A stretch of 64,000 nucleotides of DNA, taken from Palaemon carinicauda (Eukaryota; Arthropoda; Malacostraca; Decapoda; Palaemonidae). The stretch covers positions 46,318,034 to 46,382,033 of the forward strand of contig NC_090751.1 in assembly GCF_036898095.1 (NCBI RefSeq), read 5' to 3'. The notes under the pieces are model-generated. The model was not told the origin of the DNA. It was given only the letters and a program-made list of their open reading frames with translations, and did no database searches. Position numbers and translations under genes: made by a program. Positions 44,378 through 54,246 of the stretch are shown here, piece by piece. Position 1 is the first letter of the stretch; each line of letters starts with the position of its first letter.

Positions 44378-47300
44378 CTAGCGTGTGCGGCCCCGGCCAC
44401 TCCCTCTAGGATTTTTCCCTCCCCTGGAGGACTTTTTGCATTTCTTGTCCTTGGCAGGATAGGGCTTTGACACCGTTGTCTTCGCTGCCGTTGCCGGTTT
44501 CGTGGTCTTGGTAGGGTGTGGTTGCTGGGTTGCTAGAGGTTTATAGGGCTTTGATGTTAAAGCCCTATGTAGGAAAGAGTCCTGGCTGGACTTCCTCCAC
44601 CTCTCAGCTGCCTGCTCCATGTCCTTAGGCTCAAACAGATTCCTCCCCAAGATGGAAGAATGTCTGAGCCTGCTGATCTCGGTGCTGGGGACTTTCTGGT
44701 GGAATCTCTCAGACACCGCATCTCGCCGCTTCAAGATGGTATTAGCCCACAAGTTCGAGATTTGGTGGGCTAGAAACTCGATCGTACGAGTGCCTGAAAG
44801 TAGAAAGGTCTCCATGGCCCACCTGGTACTCTCCTTGGACAAGTCCTCAGATCGTAACAGGATGCCCAGATGTCCAGCCACGAAGTTGCCTGCATGGCAC
44901 ACTTCACCACCTTCTCCTGGCTGAGGATCTCCGTAGCCGAGAAAGACACTTGCCGGGTGGAGAGTCTCTCTAGAGGGACTCCCCTGGTGAGCTCTTCCAA
45001 AGAGTGGAGTAAAGGAAGAGCTAAACAAGTCTCCTCCATGATGTCGAAGTACCTCCACTGATGGACACGAGGAGGCGGGAGGAGCTTGTTACCGGCGCGG
45101 GACCAGCTGGAGGAGGCAAGCTCGGAGAGCTGGCCCTCAACCTTATCCCTGGCACTCTTAACCCCTTGGGACCAAGGCAAAGCCGCACTGGCCCTAGAGG
45201 GTTTTTTGAGTACCAAAGACTCGGTCCAAGACCGTGTCCTTGCTCTCGCGAGGGGGAATCTCTGGGTCCGCGAACCCATTGAGATTCCTCATAAGGGTCA
45301 GAACCTGCCAGAACGCATGCTCTGACTCCTGAAGCTCTCCTCCTGAAGGGCTGGCAGCAAAGTCTCCTGTCCCCAAAGGCTCTTCTTGGGGGGACTCGTG
45401 GACGTTCTCCGAGGGCTTGGCTGGCTCTGGTTTAATCCTTGAGGATGACTTCGGAATCGTCTTGGAGTCCTTCGACTCCCTCCTGGGAGGGATAAAGGAC
45501 TCCAACAGTGATGGTGGGAGGCTCTTCTCCACCCCTACCCGAGAAGACATCTCTGTGCGAGTGGGGTTTCCCTCATTGTTGCGATGGGGGAACGCCTCAC
45601 CTAACGTGACTCCCCTGAGGACGGGAAATCTTTGTGCGAAGGGGAGGGAGAGAAAGTCTGGGGGGGGAGACCTTCCTCAAAGACTTCCGAGGAGTCAACT
45701 TCGACCTTGGAGAAGTCACCACATCAGCTACTCCTCTCTTCCTCTTCAGGGGAGTCGAAACTGCCACTGATTTGTGGCCCAGCTCAGAGAGAACTGGCTT
45801 AAAAGCCTGTACGACCGCTCTGACAAGGGACCCAAACCAGGGCTGCCGACTGACATCTGCGCTGTCAGATACTCCCTCTGGAGGGAAGGGGATCGTTCGA
45901 TCCCTAGGAGGAGTTACCAAAGCAGAGTCTGCCTGAAAAGAAGAAGGAAAGTTCCTGGACCTATCCGGAGTTCTCCCTCCCTTCGGCAAGTGCGCTGTTC
46001 TGCGCTTGCAGAGGGGAGGGAGACGCGATGACGATGACGATGACCTGGTCGCGCGTCGTCCTGCAGCCTCGCGCGTGGGATCGCGCTGGGGGTCGTGCTG
46101 GTGCTAGAGCGATGGAATTTTACGCGTTCTGGTGCCAGCAGAGGGGAGCAGCCAAGCTGAATAAGCGCTCGCGCGCGCGGGCGCGCAGGATCACGAGGAG
46201 CCTGTGAGGGCGATAACGTTGGGTGCGCGCGCGCAGGGGATATATCCCTTGCGCGCGGGTGCACATGAGGGCACACATCAGGAACAACAACAGGAGGGCG
46301 CGCGATGGTGTGTAAGTGAAGGATGGCGCGCTGGTGAACAGGGGAAGAAATTACCTTCCCCTTTGCGCCCAGATCCGAAGATCGTTGGTGTGCAGGAGAG
46401 CGTTGGCGCACAGGTGATCGCTGGCACGCTATAACAGGATCAGCAGCTGGAGAGCGCTTGCGCGCTGGCACGAAGGGGATACCTGGTGCGTAAGGGACTT
46501 AGTCACATTGTGAGAAAGTCCCTTGTGCCCCAAAGGGACCGATGCCCGTTTAAAAACAGGGTTCGTAGGCGCCCACAGCGCATCAGCGGCCAGGAACGGC
46601 GACGGCAGGTCGGCGTGTCCTCTGCAAGGACGACCTTCCACCGAAGGAGATCGCGAACGATCTGCGGAGAGGTCCAGGGATGTAGCTGGCAGGATCGGTG
46701 AACGACGGCGAGGTTCCTCTGCGGCGGACTGCGGGGATGACGAGCCGAAGAGGCGCCTCCTAACACCCTTGTGAGGTGAAGGAGGTCCTCTATGGTGAAG
46801 AGGAAGGCGGGCTTACGCCTTATACGCCCTCTGGGGGCCGTGGGGTCAGCAGGCTGAACAGCAGTCCTCCGAAGAGGTCTCTGTTAGTGAACTCCCCCGA
46901 GGGGAAGAATCACCGGCAGGAGAGACCGTTGGACTTAGTTCCTCCCTTGAAGGATGTTCAGAGGGGGGAACTAAGCCTTCAGCTACATCAGCAACATCAG
47001 GAGCAGAGGTTTGATACAACTCATCAGAAACCTCTGCCACAACAACGTCGACGATAGACAGAGGATCAACCTCTGCTAAAGTCAGCGATTGTTTGACAGC
47101 TACTCCCAATTTGATCATGTCAAACAAGGCTTCCTTGGAGGGCGAACCCTCAAGCCCCAAGGAGGCCCAAAGCTGCAACAAATCATGATTAGTTACATTG
47201 ACATTTGAAAATAAATACTCCCCCGGGGGAGGAGGAGCTACCTCGCTATGGGAGGCAACTCCCTCTCCCAAACCCCGAGATCGGTCAACAGAACTGCGGC

Positions 47301-47640
47301 CTACGCTACCACTCGACAGTTTCTCAGAAGAAACCGATCGAGTGGGAGCTTCGGAGGTTTGGAGCACGGAAGAAGAGTCCTTGGGATCTTCTCCTTTCAA
47401 AGAAATCTTCGAAGGAGAAATATCCCGCCTGGACTTCTTCCGGCGCCGGGAAAACCTTTCCCATTGGGAGGTAGAGCACTCCCTACACTCACCACATATG
47501 TTACTCTTATCACAATGTTGGCCCCTACAGTAAGGACACAAGGTGTGTGGGTCCGTTTCGACCGCCGACATATAAGTTCCACAAGGGCGGTCAGGTAAAC
47601 CGGGACACTTACGCATCGCAGAGGCCAACTTCACAAACAC
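44378..47640 (-). pseudogene. Gag of copy F, frameshifted
   Basis: Starts at 47640 or at the internal Met near 47616. The Cys array is C12, C20, H32, C35, C38, C43, C49, C52, identical in spacing to family 1. It stays open for 264 codons (to 46846), then passes through a GC-rich hypervariable stretch (about 46020-46440). Central and C-terminal pieces follow in three other frames: 45989-45597 (GVADVVTSPRSKLTPRK), 45550-45194, 45279-44770 and 45058-44378. The C-terminus is basic (KKSSRGGKNPRGSGRGRTR), as in family 1. Product: DIRS Gag/nucleocapsid-like, non-functional. Confidence 0.85.
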
Positions 47641-47838
47641 TCTGTGAAAGAAAAAGCAAACAAAAGATTAGTAATAGCTGTCAGAGAAGGCGAGGGTGAC
47701 AGCGGACACATCCGTCTAGCTACCCTCCCTCCCTCGTTAAAATTCTAATGGCTCGTCATTTCAGCTACAGTATACCGAAAGTAATTACCCATATTAAAAT
47801 GATATTTTAATTATAAAATAAATTTTTGAATATACTTA

Positions 47839-47994
47839 CCCGGTGAATATATAATAGCTGCAACTCTGTTGCTCGACAGACAAAAAACAGTAAAAACTCG
47901 CCAGCGATCGCTATACAGGTTGCGGGTGTGCCCACCAGCGCCAACTGTCGGCCAGATACCACTCTCTCGATGTAAACAAAGACTCAATTTCTTC
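47839..47994. repeat. Left ITR of copy C
   Basis: Complement of 54070-54230: CTGTTGCTCGACAGACAAAA, CGCCAGCGATCGCTATACAG, CAGCGCCAACTGTCGGCCAG. Confidence 0.95.
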
Positions 47995-48043
47995 TCATCC
48001 CACTGCGTCTCTATTGGGGAGGAAGGGAGGGTCGTTTAATTTA

Positions 48044-48138
48044 TATATTCACCGGGTAAGTATATTCAAAAATTTATTTTATAATTAAAATATCATTTTT
48101 AAATATTTAACTTAGCCGGTGAATATATAATAGCTGAT
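48044..48138. repeat. ICR of copy C
   Basis: Left-end complement (ATTCACCGGGTAAGTATATT..AATTAAAATATC) joined at 48094/48095 to right-end complement (ATTTTTAAATATTTAACTTA..GCCGG). It differs from the actual right end by one A in the A-run. Confidence 0.95.
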
Positions 48139-48536
48139 TCACACCCAAGGAGGTGGGTAGAGACAAGTTAAATATGTTTACATCGTATAAGCTAAGAGTT
48201 TTTTATTTCATTTTGACAGTTATCAATATAACAAAACCAAAATAAATAGGTACCTGGTAAGGAAGTCGACTTAGACGATTACTCTGCCTTGTAAGTACGT
48301 CTTCCTTACGGAGCCCAGCGATCCTCTTAGGATGCTGACAGACCCCCAGGAGCTGAAGTATCAAGGGCTGCAACCCATACAACAGGACCTCATCAAACCC
48401 CTAATCTGGGCGCTCTCAAGAAATGACTTTGACCACCCGCCAAATCAACCAGGATGCGAAAGGCTTCTTAGCCTTCCAGACAACCCATAAAAACAACATT
48501 AAAACATTTCAAGAGACAGATTAAAAGGATATGGAA
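48139..48536 (-). other. 3' untranslated region of copy C
   Basis: Between the ICR and the pol stop, conserved with A (16866-17264) and B (33770-34172), including AAGGAAGTCGACTT and ACTCTGCCTTGTAAGTACGT. No ORF. Confidence 0.6.
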
Positions 48537-51515
48537 TTAGGGAATTGTAGTGGTTGAGCCCTCACCCACTACTGCACTCGCTGCTACGAATGGTCCCAGT
48601 GTGTAGCAGTTCTCGTAAAGAGACTGGACATCTTTCAAGTAAAATGACGCGAACACTGACTTGCTTCTCCAATAGGTTGCGTCCATTATACTTTGCAGAG
48701 ATCTATTTTGCTTAAAGGCCACGGAAGTTGCTACAGCTCTAACCTCGTGCGTCTTAACCTTAAGCAAAGATCGGTCTTCCTCACTCAGGTGTGAATGAGC
48801 TTCTCGTATTAACAATCTGATAAAGTATGACAAAGCATTCTTTGACATAGGCAAGGATGGTTTCTTAACCGAACACCATAAAGCTTCAGATTGGCCTCGT
48901 AAAGGTTTAGTACGAGCTAAGTAGAACTTAAGAGCTCTAACAGGGCATAAGACTCTTTCTAGTTCATTGCCTACGATCTCCGATAAGCTGGGAATATCGA
49001 AAGATTTAGGCCAAGGACGAGAAGGTAGCTCATTTTTGGCTAGAAAACCAAGTTGCAGAGAACAAGTAGCTTTTTCTGACGAAAATCCGATGTTCTTGCT
49101 GAAGGCATGAATCTCACTGACTCTTTTAGCCGAGGCTAAGCATACCAGGAAAAGAGTCTTAAGAGTGAGATCTTTCAGGGAGGCTGACTGTAAAGGCTCA
49201 AACCTGTCTGACATAAGGAATCTTAGGACCACGTCTAAATTCCACCCAGGAGTAGCCAAACGACGCTCCTTAGTGGTCTCGAAAGACTTAAGGAGGTCTT
49301 GCAGATCTTTATTGTTGGAAAGATCTAAGCCTCTATGCCGGAAGACCGATGCCAACATGCTTCTGTAGCCCTTGATAGTGGGAGCTGAAAGGGATCGTCC
49401 TTTTCTCAGGTATAAGAGAAAATCAGCTATTTGGGCTACAGAGGTACTGGTCGAGGATACAGAAACTGACTTGCACCAGTCTCGGAAGACTTCCCACTTC
49501 GATTGGTAGACTCTAATGGTAGATGCTCTCCTTGCTCTAGCAATCGCACTGGCTGCCTCCTTCGAAAAGCCTCTAGCTCTCGAGTCTTTCGATAGTCTGA
49601 AGGTAGTCAGACGAAGAGCGTGGAGGCTTTGGTGTACCTTCTTTACGTGTGGCTGACGTAGAAGGTCTACTCTTAGAGGAAGACTTCTGGGAACGTCTAC
49701 TAACCATCGAAGTACCTCGGTGAACCATTCTCTCGCAGGCCAGAGGGGAGCAACTAACGTCAACCTTGTCCCTTCGTGAGAGGCGAACTTCTGCAGTACC
49801 TTGTTGACAATCTTGAATGGTGGGAATGCGTAAAGATCCAGATATGACCAATCTAGGAGGAAGGCATCTATATGTATTGCTGCTGGGTCCGGGACTGGAG
49901 AGCAATAGATTGGAAGCCTCTTGGTCAGCGAGGTTGCAAAGAGATCTATGGTGGGTTGACCCCAAGTCGCCCAAAGTCTCTTGCACACGTCCTTGTGGAG
50001 GGTCCATTCGGTTGGAATTACCTGACCTTTCCGACTGAGACAATCTGCTAGGACGTTCAAGTCGCCCTGGATGAACCTCGTTACTAGGGAGATGCCTCGA
50101 TCTTTTGACCAGATGAGCAGGTCCCTTGCGATCTCGTACAACGTCAGTGAGTGGGTACCTCCCTGTTTGGAGATGTACGCCAAGGCCGTGGTGTTGTCCG
50201 AGTTTACTTCTACCACTTTGCCTCGAAGGAGATACTCGAAGCTTCTCAAGGCCAGATGAACCGCCAAAAGCTCCTTGCAGTTGATATGCATGCTCCTCTG
50301 ACTCGAGAAGAGAACGTGGTTGGGTATCTGAACTGCCAGGGGAAGACCCTCTCTTAGGCTGATATTGTCCTTCCACCAAGTCAGACAAGACTTTATCTTT
50401 TCGGAAATCGGGATCGAGACCGCCTCTAGCGTCTTGTCCTTTTTCCAGTGAAAAGCCAGATGGAATTGAAGAGGACGGAGGTGCAGTCTTCCTAGTGATA
50501 CAAATTGCTCCAGGGATGACAGCGTCCCTACCAGACTCATCCACAGCCTGACTGAGCAGCGTTCTTTCTTCAGCATCTTCTGGATGGAGAGCAGGGCTTG
50601 ATCTATTCTGGGGGCCGACGGAAAAGCCCGAAAAGCTTGACTGTGAATCTCCATCCCTAAATACAGAATAGTTTGGGATGGGACCAGCTGCGACTTTTCC
50701 AAATTGACTAGGAGTCCCAATTCCTTGGTCAGATCTAGAGTCCAATTGAGATCCTTCAGACAGCGACGACTGGATGAGGCTCTGAGAAGCCAGTCGTCCA
50801 AATAAAGGGAGGCTCGGATGTCCGATAAGTGGAGGAATTTCGCCACATTCCTCATCAGCCTCGTAAACACGAGAGGAGCTGTGCTTAGGCCAAAGCACAG
50901 GGCCCGAAACTGGCAAACCACATCTTCGAAGACGAATCTCAGAAAGGGTTGGGAGTCTGAGTGAATGGGGATGTGGAAGTAGGCGTCCCTTAGGTCTAGA
51001 GAGACCATCCAGTCTTCCTTTCTGACCGCTGCTAAGACTGACTTTGTGGTCTCCATGGAAAACTTCGTCTTTGTGACAAAGACATTCAGAGCACTGACGT
51101 CTAGCACCGGTCTCCAACCTCCTGTCTTCTTTGATACTAGGAAGAGACGGTTGTAAAACCCCGGTGATTGAAGGTCCGAGACTTTGACCACCGCTCCCTT
51201 CTCTAGCAAAAGAGACACTTCCAGTTTCAGGGCTTGTCTCTTTTCTTCCTCTCTGTACCTGGGAGAGAGATCGATGGGGGACGTCGCTAGAGGGGGTTTG
51301 CGTACAAACGGGATTTTGTACCCCTCTCTGAGCAACCTCACAGATTGTTGATCTGCGCCTCTCTTCTCCCAGGCTTGCCAGAAGTTCTTGAGTCTGGCTC
51401 CTACTGCTGTCTGAAGTTGCGGGCAGTCAGACTCTGCCCTTAGAGGACTTGGATCCTTTCCTCTTCCCTCGCTTCCCTTCGGCACGAGCACCTCCCCTGC
51501 TGGAGGCTCTGCCAC
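48537..51515 (-). CDS. DIRS Pol polyprotein (RT, RNase H, methyltransferase-like, YR)
   Basis: 992 aa, stop TAA. It copies element RNA into DNA and integrates the circular product. RT about residues 100-300: GWRPVLDVSALN, catalytic D174 in LDLRDAYF, YLDD at 238-241. RNase H about 395-500: E415 (NCKELLAV), D440 (VNSDNTTA) and D491 (LADCLSR), but the first Asp block (FSDASDVGWGA in B) is deleted after about residue 404. Methyltransferase-like block 523-600: DLFATS, DAFLLDW, YAFPPF 562-567, LVAPLWPAREWF. YR 645-992: core-binding VYQSKWEVFRDWC, catalytic R798, H923-x2-R926, W949, Y959. Start chosen at 51515, overlapping gag by 89 bases in the +1 frame, so translation may start by frameshift or internal initiation. 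RNase H is probably inactive. Confidence 0.93.
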   Translation of the reverse strand: MAEPPAGEVLVPKGSEGRGKDPSPLRAESDCPQLQTAVGARLKNFWQAWEKRGADQQSVRLLREGYKIPFVRKPPLATSPIDLSPRYREEEKRQALKLEVSLLLEKGAVVKVSDLQSPGFYNRLFLVSKKTGGWRPVLDVSALNVFVTKTKFSMETTKSVLAAVRKEDWMVSLDLRDAYFHIPIHSDSQPFLRFVFEDVVCQFRALCFGLSTAPLVFTRLMRNVAKFLHLSDIRASLYLDDWLLRASSSRRCLKDLNWTLDLTKELGLLVNLEKSQLVPSQTILYLGMEIHSQAFRAFPSAPRIDQALLSIQKMLKKERCSVRLWMSLVGTLSSLEQFVSLGRLHLRPLQFHLAFHWKKDKTLEAVSIPISEKIKSCLTWWKDNISLREGLPLAVQIPNHVLFSSQRSMHINCKELLAVHLALRSFEYLLRGKVVEVNSDNTTALAYISKQGGTHSLTLYEIARDLLIWSKDRGISLVTRFIQGDLNVLADCLSRKGQVIPTEWTLHKDVCKRLWATWGQPTIDLFATSLTKRLPIYCSPVPDPAAIHIDAFLLDWSYLDLYAFPPFKIVNKVLQKFASHEGTRLTLVAPLWPAREWFTEVLRWLVDVPRSLPLRVDLLRQPHVKKVHQSLHALRLTTFRLSKDSRARGFSKEAASAIARARRASTIRVYQSKWEVFRDWCKSVSVSSTSTSVAQIADFLLYLRKGRSLSAPTIKGYRSMLASVFRHRGLDLSNNKDLQDLLKSFETTKERRLATPGWNLDVVLRFLMSDRFEPLQSASLKDLTLKTLFLVCLASAKRVSEIHAFSKNIGFSSEKATCSLQLGFLAKNELPSRPWPKSFDIPSLSEIVGNELERVLCPVRALKFYLARTKPLRGQSEALWCSVKKPSLPMSKNALSYFIRLLIREAHSHLSEEDRSLLKVKTHEVRAVATSVAFKQNRSLQSIMDATYWRSKSVFASFYLKDVQSLYENCYTLGPFVAASAVVGEGSTTTIP

Positions 51516-53865
51516 GAAAGGGCGGGATAAATCGAGACGCTGGAGTGTCTATCCTCGGTCTAGCAGACAATGTAGGCAAAGGGGGAGCTTTGCGAGCCGA
51601 GGACGCAACTAGATCGTGGGTGTCCTGTACTAAAGACAAGGCAATTTCCTTAACCAAGACTTCAGGAAATAGGCACTTGGACAAGGGCGCAAAGAGTAGC
51701 TCAGATCTTTGGCATGGCGTCACTCCAGCAGACAGGAAAGAACATAGAGACTCTCGTTTCTTCAGGACTCCGGACGTGAATGAAGCGGCAAGTTCGTTGG
51801 ACCCATCACGGACGGCCTTGTCCATGCAGGACATAATGAGTAAGGAAACATCCTTATCCGCAGAAGAGATTTTCCTACTCAGGGCTCCTAAACACCAGTC
51901 TAGGAAGTTAAAGACTTCGAAAGCCCTAAATATACCTTTAAGAAGGTGGTCCAGGTCCGATGGTGACCAACAAATCTTCGAGCGTCTCATGGCAAGGCGG
52001 CGGGGAGAGTCTACAAGACTTGAGAAGTCGCCCTGGGCAGAGGCAGGAACTCCCAAGCCGAGAACTTCTCCCGTGGCATACCAGACGCTCGATCTAGACG
52101 AGAGTTTAGATGGGGGGAAGGCAAATGCTGACTTCCCTAAACTCTTCTTGGTCTCTAGCCAATCGCCCAACAGCCGCAAAGCTCTCTTGGATGAGCGAGA
52201 GAGAACGAGTTTAGTAAAGGCAGGCACGGTAGCAGGAACGCCTAATACAAACTCTGACGGCGGCGAACGAGGAGCCACAGAAACAAAGTGGTCAGGGAAC
52301 AACTCCTTAAACACAGCCATGACTTTTCTAAAGTCCAAGGATGGTTGAGCTGCCTTAGGCTCATCAAGTTCTGAAGATTGATCCTCTTGTGGTTCAGCAA
52401 CGTCCTCATCTGACAGTTCTTCATCCGATAACTGATGAGAAAACGGCAAAGGAGTGGGCAACGTTTGACTCGCCGAGTCTGGTCGCACTGGTGCATGCGT
52501 GACGGAGCCGGACGCAGCGTCATGGAACTGCTGAACAGTCTGGGAACTGTCAACAACCATAGGTGCGCGAGGACGCACAGCGTCCACCCGAGACTGATTA
52601 GACCGTCTGGGTTGTGCAGTCAACACCATACCGGGTTGCGGAGGTTGACGCACCGCGTCAAAACAAGTCACCTCTGATGGTTGATGAACGTCCTGAACGT
52701 CAACAACCACCTCCGTGCGTTGCCTAACGTCAACGTGCGGCTGGAAACCCACACTGGGTCGCATCGGTGGAGGTACTACCCCAACTGGTTGACGCGAGAA
52801 AGCTACCTCAACATCAACAGGACGCACAACAGACCGCTTGGATGGTTGTTGGCCAGAAGGTTCAGCGGCAACCTTCTCCGCATTGAAGTACTCCATCAAG
52901 GACGCAAGCTTGGACTGCATGTCTTGCAGTAACACCCATTTAGGGTCTACGGAAGCAGGTGCGGCAACAGACGGGGTGAGCGACTGAGGCGGCACAACTT
53001 TGCCTCTCTTAGGCGGCGAGCAGTCATCCGATGACGGCAACGGGTCCGAACTGTCCCAGTAGCTACAACCGGGACGTTGGACTTGTCCTGAAGGGACCGA
53101 CTTACGTTTCAAAGGTCTGGAGACCTTGGTCCAAGGTTTCTTACGAGAAACACCTTCGGACGACGAGGTAAAAATGGGCTCTCTCGTCTTACGTTGGTAG
53201 GGGCGATCTTGGGGAGATACGCCTGATACCATAGAGGGAACGTCTGTTCGCTGATCAAGGCCTCTCGAACCCATGAGTCGTACGACATTGCTTCTCCCCT
53301 GGGCTTGGGAGCTTGCAAGAGGTCCCGGACTAGGAGGACGACAGGCACGAACAGACGAACCCTCAAGCGCAACACTGTTCACAACACTTTGAGAAACACT
53401 AGGCACTTTAACACTTTCCGCCGCGGCACTTTGGCACTTTAGTTCCTTTACGTCCGCCATGAGTTGATTTCGGTCACTTGCTAGGGCCTCAACTCTCTCC
53501 CCCAAGGCATGGATAGCACGCATCATGTCTTGCATCGACGGTTCCTGAGTGCTAGGAGGGGGGTTAGGAACAACCACTACAGGGGAAGGATTAGGTTCAA
53601 GGGCATGTGGAGAGGAAAAATCTACCGACCTAGAAGAACTTCTCCTTACCCTATCTCTCTCTAGTCTGCGTGTATATTTCTCAAATTCGATAAAATCGAA
53701 TTCCGAAAGGCCCACGCATTCCTCACACCGATCTTCCAATTGACAGGTTTTACCCCGACAATTGGAACAAACAGTGTGAGGGTCGAGAGAAGCCTTTGGA
53801 AGACGCCTATGACAGTCCCTAGCATTACATTTTCTGAACTTGGGAACTTGTGAAAGGTCAGCCAT
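51427..53865 (-). CDS. DIRS Gag protein
   Basis: 812 aa, presumably the RNA-binding structural protein of the retrotransposon. The N-terminal Cys/His array is C13, C18, H30, C33, C36, C41, C47, C50, followed by a charged helix (EKYTRRLERDRVRRSS). A Pro/Ser-rich linker (RPPSPGPLASSQAQG), a basic patch (KPWTKVSRPLKRKS), an acidic stretch near residues 480-500 (SDEELSDEDVAEPQEDQS) and a folded central region (about 510-760, with LGDWLETKKSLGKSAFAF and LLKGIFRAFEVFNFLDWCLG) follow. The tail is strongly basic (RGGARAEGKRGKRKGSKSSK). Start at 53865 agrees with the start of G gag. A 299-codon frame on the opposite strand (51449-52348) is a shadow. No lesion seen. Confidence 0.9.
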   Translation of the reverse strand: MADLSQVPKFRKCNARDCHRRLPKASLDPHTVCSNCRGKTCQLEDRCEECVGLSEFDFIEFEKYTRRLERDRVRRSSSRSVDFSSPHALEPNPSPVVVVPNPPPSTQEPSMQDMMRAIHALGERVEALASDRNQLMADVKELKCQSAAAESVKVPSVSQSVVNSVALEGSSVRACRPPSPGPLASSQAQGRSNVVRLMGSRGLDQRTDVPSMVSGVSPQDRPYQRKTREPIFTSSSEGVSRKKPWTKVSRPLKRKSVPSGQVQRPGCSYWDSSDPLPSSDDCSPPKRGKVVPPQSLTPSVAAPASVDPKWVLLQDMQSKLASLMEYFNAEKVAAEPSGQQPSKRSVVRPVDVEVAFSRQPVGVVPPPMRPSVGFQPHVDVRQRTEVVVDVQDVHQPSEVTCFDAVRQPPQPGMVLTAQPRRSNQSRVDAVRPRAPMVVDSSQTVQQFHDAASGSVTHAPVRPDSASQTLPTPLPFSHQLSDEELSDEDVAEPQEDQSSELDEPKAAQPSLDFRKVMAVFKELFPDHFVSVAPRSPPSEFVLGVPATVPAFTKLVLSRSSKRALRLLGDWLETKKSLGKSAFAFPPSKLSSRSSVWYATGEVLGLGVPASAQGDFSSLVDSPRRLAMRRSKICWSPSDLDHLLKGIFRAFEVFNFLDWCLGALSRKISSADKDVSLLIMSCMDKAVRDGSNELAASFTSGVLKKRESLCSFLSAGVTPCQRSELLFAPLSKCLFPEVLVKEIALSLVQDTHDLVASSARKAPPLPTLSARPRIDTPASRFIPPFRGRASSRGGARAEGKRGKRKGSKSSKGRV

Positions 53866-54069
53866 TTTGAATTAGTCAAGGGAAATTCCAAAAAAACGAT
53901 CTAAGTCATCAACAATTAATCCGATCCAAAAAAGAGTTCAAGGATTTATTTGAAGAAAAACACCTGTACTGCGAAAGCTCAAACCAAATTAAAGTACTTC
54001 ACCAAATATGATGTGAAAAAACTCCAGGTTCAACAGCGAGTATAGTACGTCTTGTCGACACGTCGACAG
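53866..54069 (-). other. 5' leader of copy C
   Basis: About 200 bases between the right ITR and gag, with CACCTGTACTGCGAAAGCTC, a motif also in the leaders of A, B and G (CATAGCGAAAGCTCA). Short compared with the 1.1-kb leader of A and B. Confidence 0.6.
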
Positions 54070-54230
54070 AGAAGAAATTGAGTCTTTGTTTACATCGAGA
54101 GAGTGGTATCTGGCCGACAGTTGGCGCTGGTGGGCACACCCGCAACCTGTATAGCGATCGCTGGCGAGTTTTTACTGTTTTTTTGTCTGTCGAGCAACAG
54201 AGTTGCAGCTATTATATATTCACCGGCTAA
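54070..54230. repeat. Right ITR of copy C
   Basis: Complement of 47839-47994. On the sense strand of the element this is the start of the transcript region. Confidence 0.95.
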
Positions 54231-54246
54231 GTTAAATATTTAAAAT

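Larger units (their letters stand above)
40602..47800 (-). mobile_element. DIRS family 2 copy F, interrupted by copy C
   Basis: Left end AT|GACAAATTCGTAGG at 40602. The coding part runs to gag start near 47616 and a shortened right ITR (47700-47800), where copy C interrupts it. The last 32 bases of F (AGCGTTGTTTGTATTCCAGT..ACAAAT) are on the far side of C at 54247-54278. Without C the element is about 7.2 kb. ICR at 40856-40955. Coding on the minus strand: gag 47640-44378, RT and RNase H 44340-42800, methyltransferase-like and YR 42800-41440. Several frameshifts, but the protein sequence is the best preserved of family 2. Confidence 0.9.
47801..54246 (-). mobile_element. DIRS family 1 copy C, nearly intact
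   Basis: 6446 bp, inserted in the right end of copy F. Left end AT|GATATTTTAATTATAAAATA at 47801, right end AAATATTTAAAAT at 54246. No target duplication: F resumes as AGCGTTGTTTG. ITRs at 47839-47994 and 54070-54230, ICR at 48044-48138. Gag (51427-53865) and Pol (48537-51515) are both fully open and overlap. The only clear defect is a 66-bp in-frame loss in RNase H near 50307. Youngest insertion of the nest, since it sits in F. Confidence 0.95.

Noticed and set aside
51449..52348. 299-codon plus-strand ORF
   Set aside because: Exactly antisense to intact gag of copy C, with no recognisable domain and no equivalent in A, B or G.
16529..54246. LTR retrotransposon (Gypsy) interpretation of the pol genes
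   Set aside because: No protease, no DDE integrase and no direct LTRs; instead a tyrosine recombinase, inverted ends and an internal complementary region.
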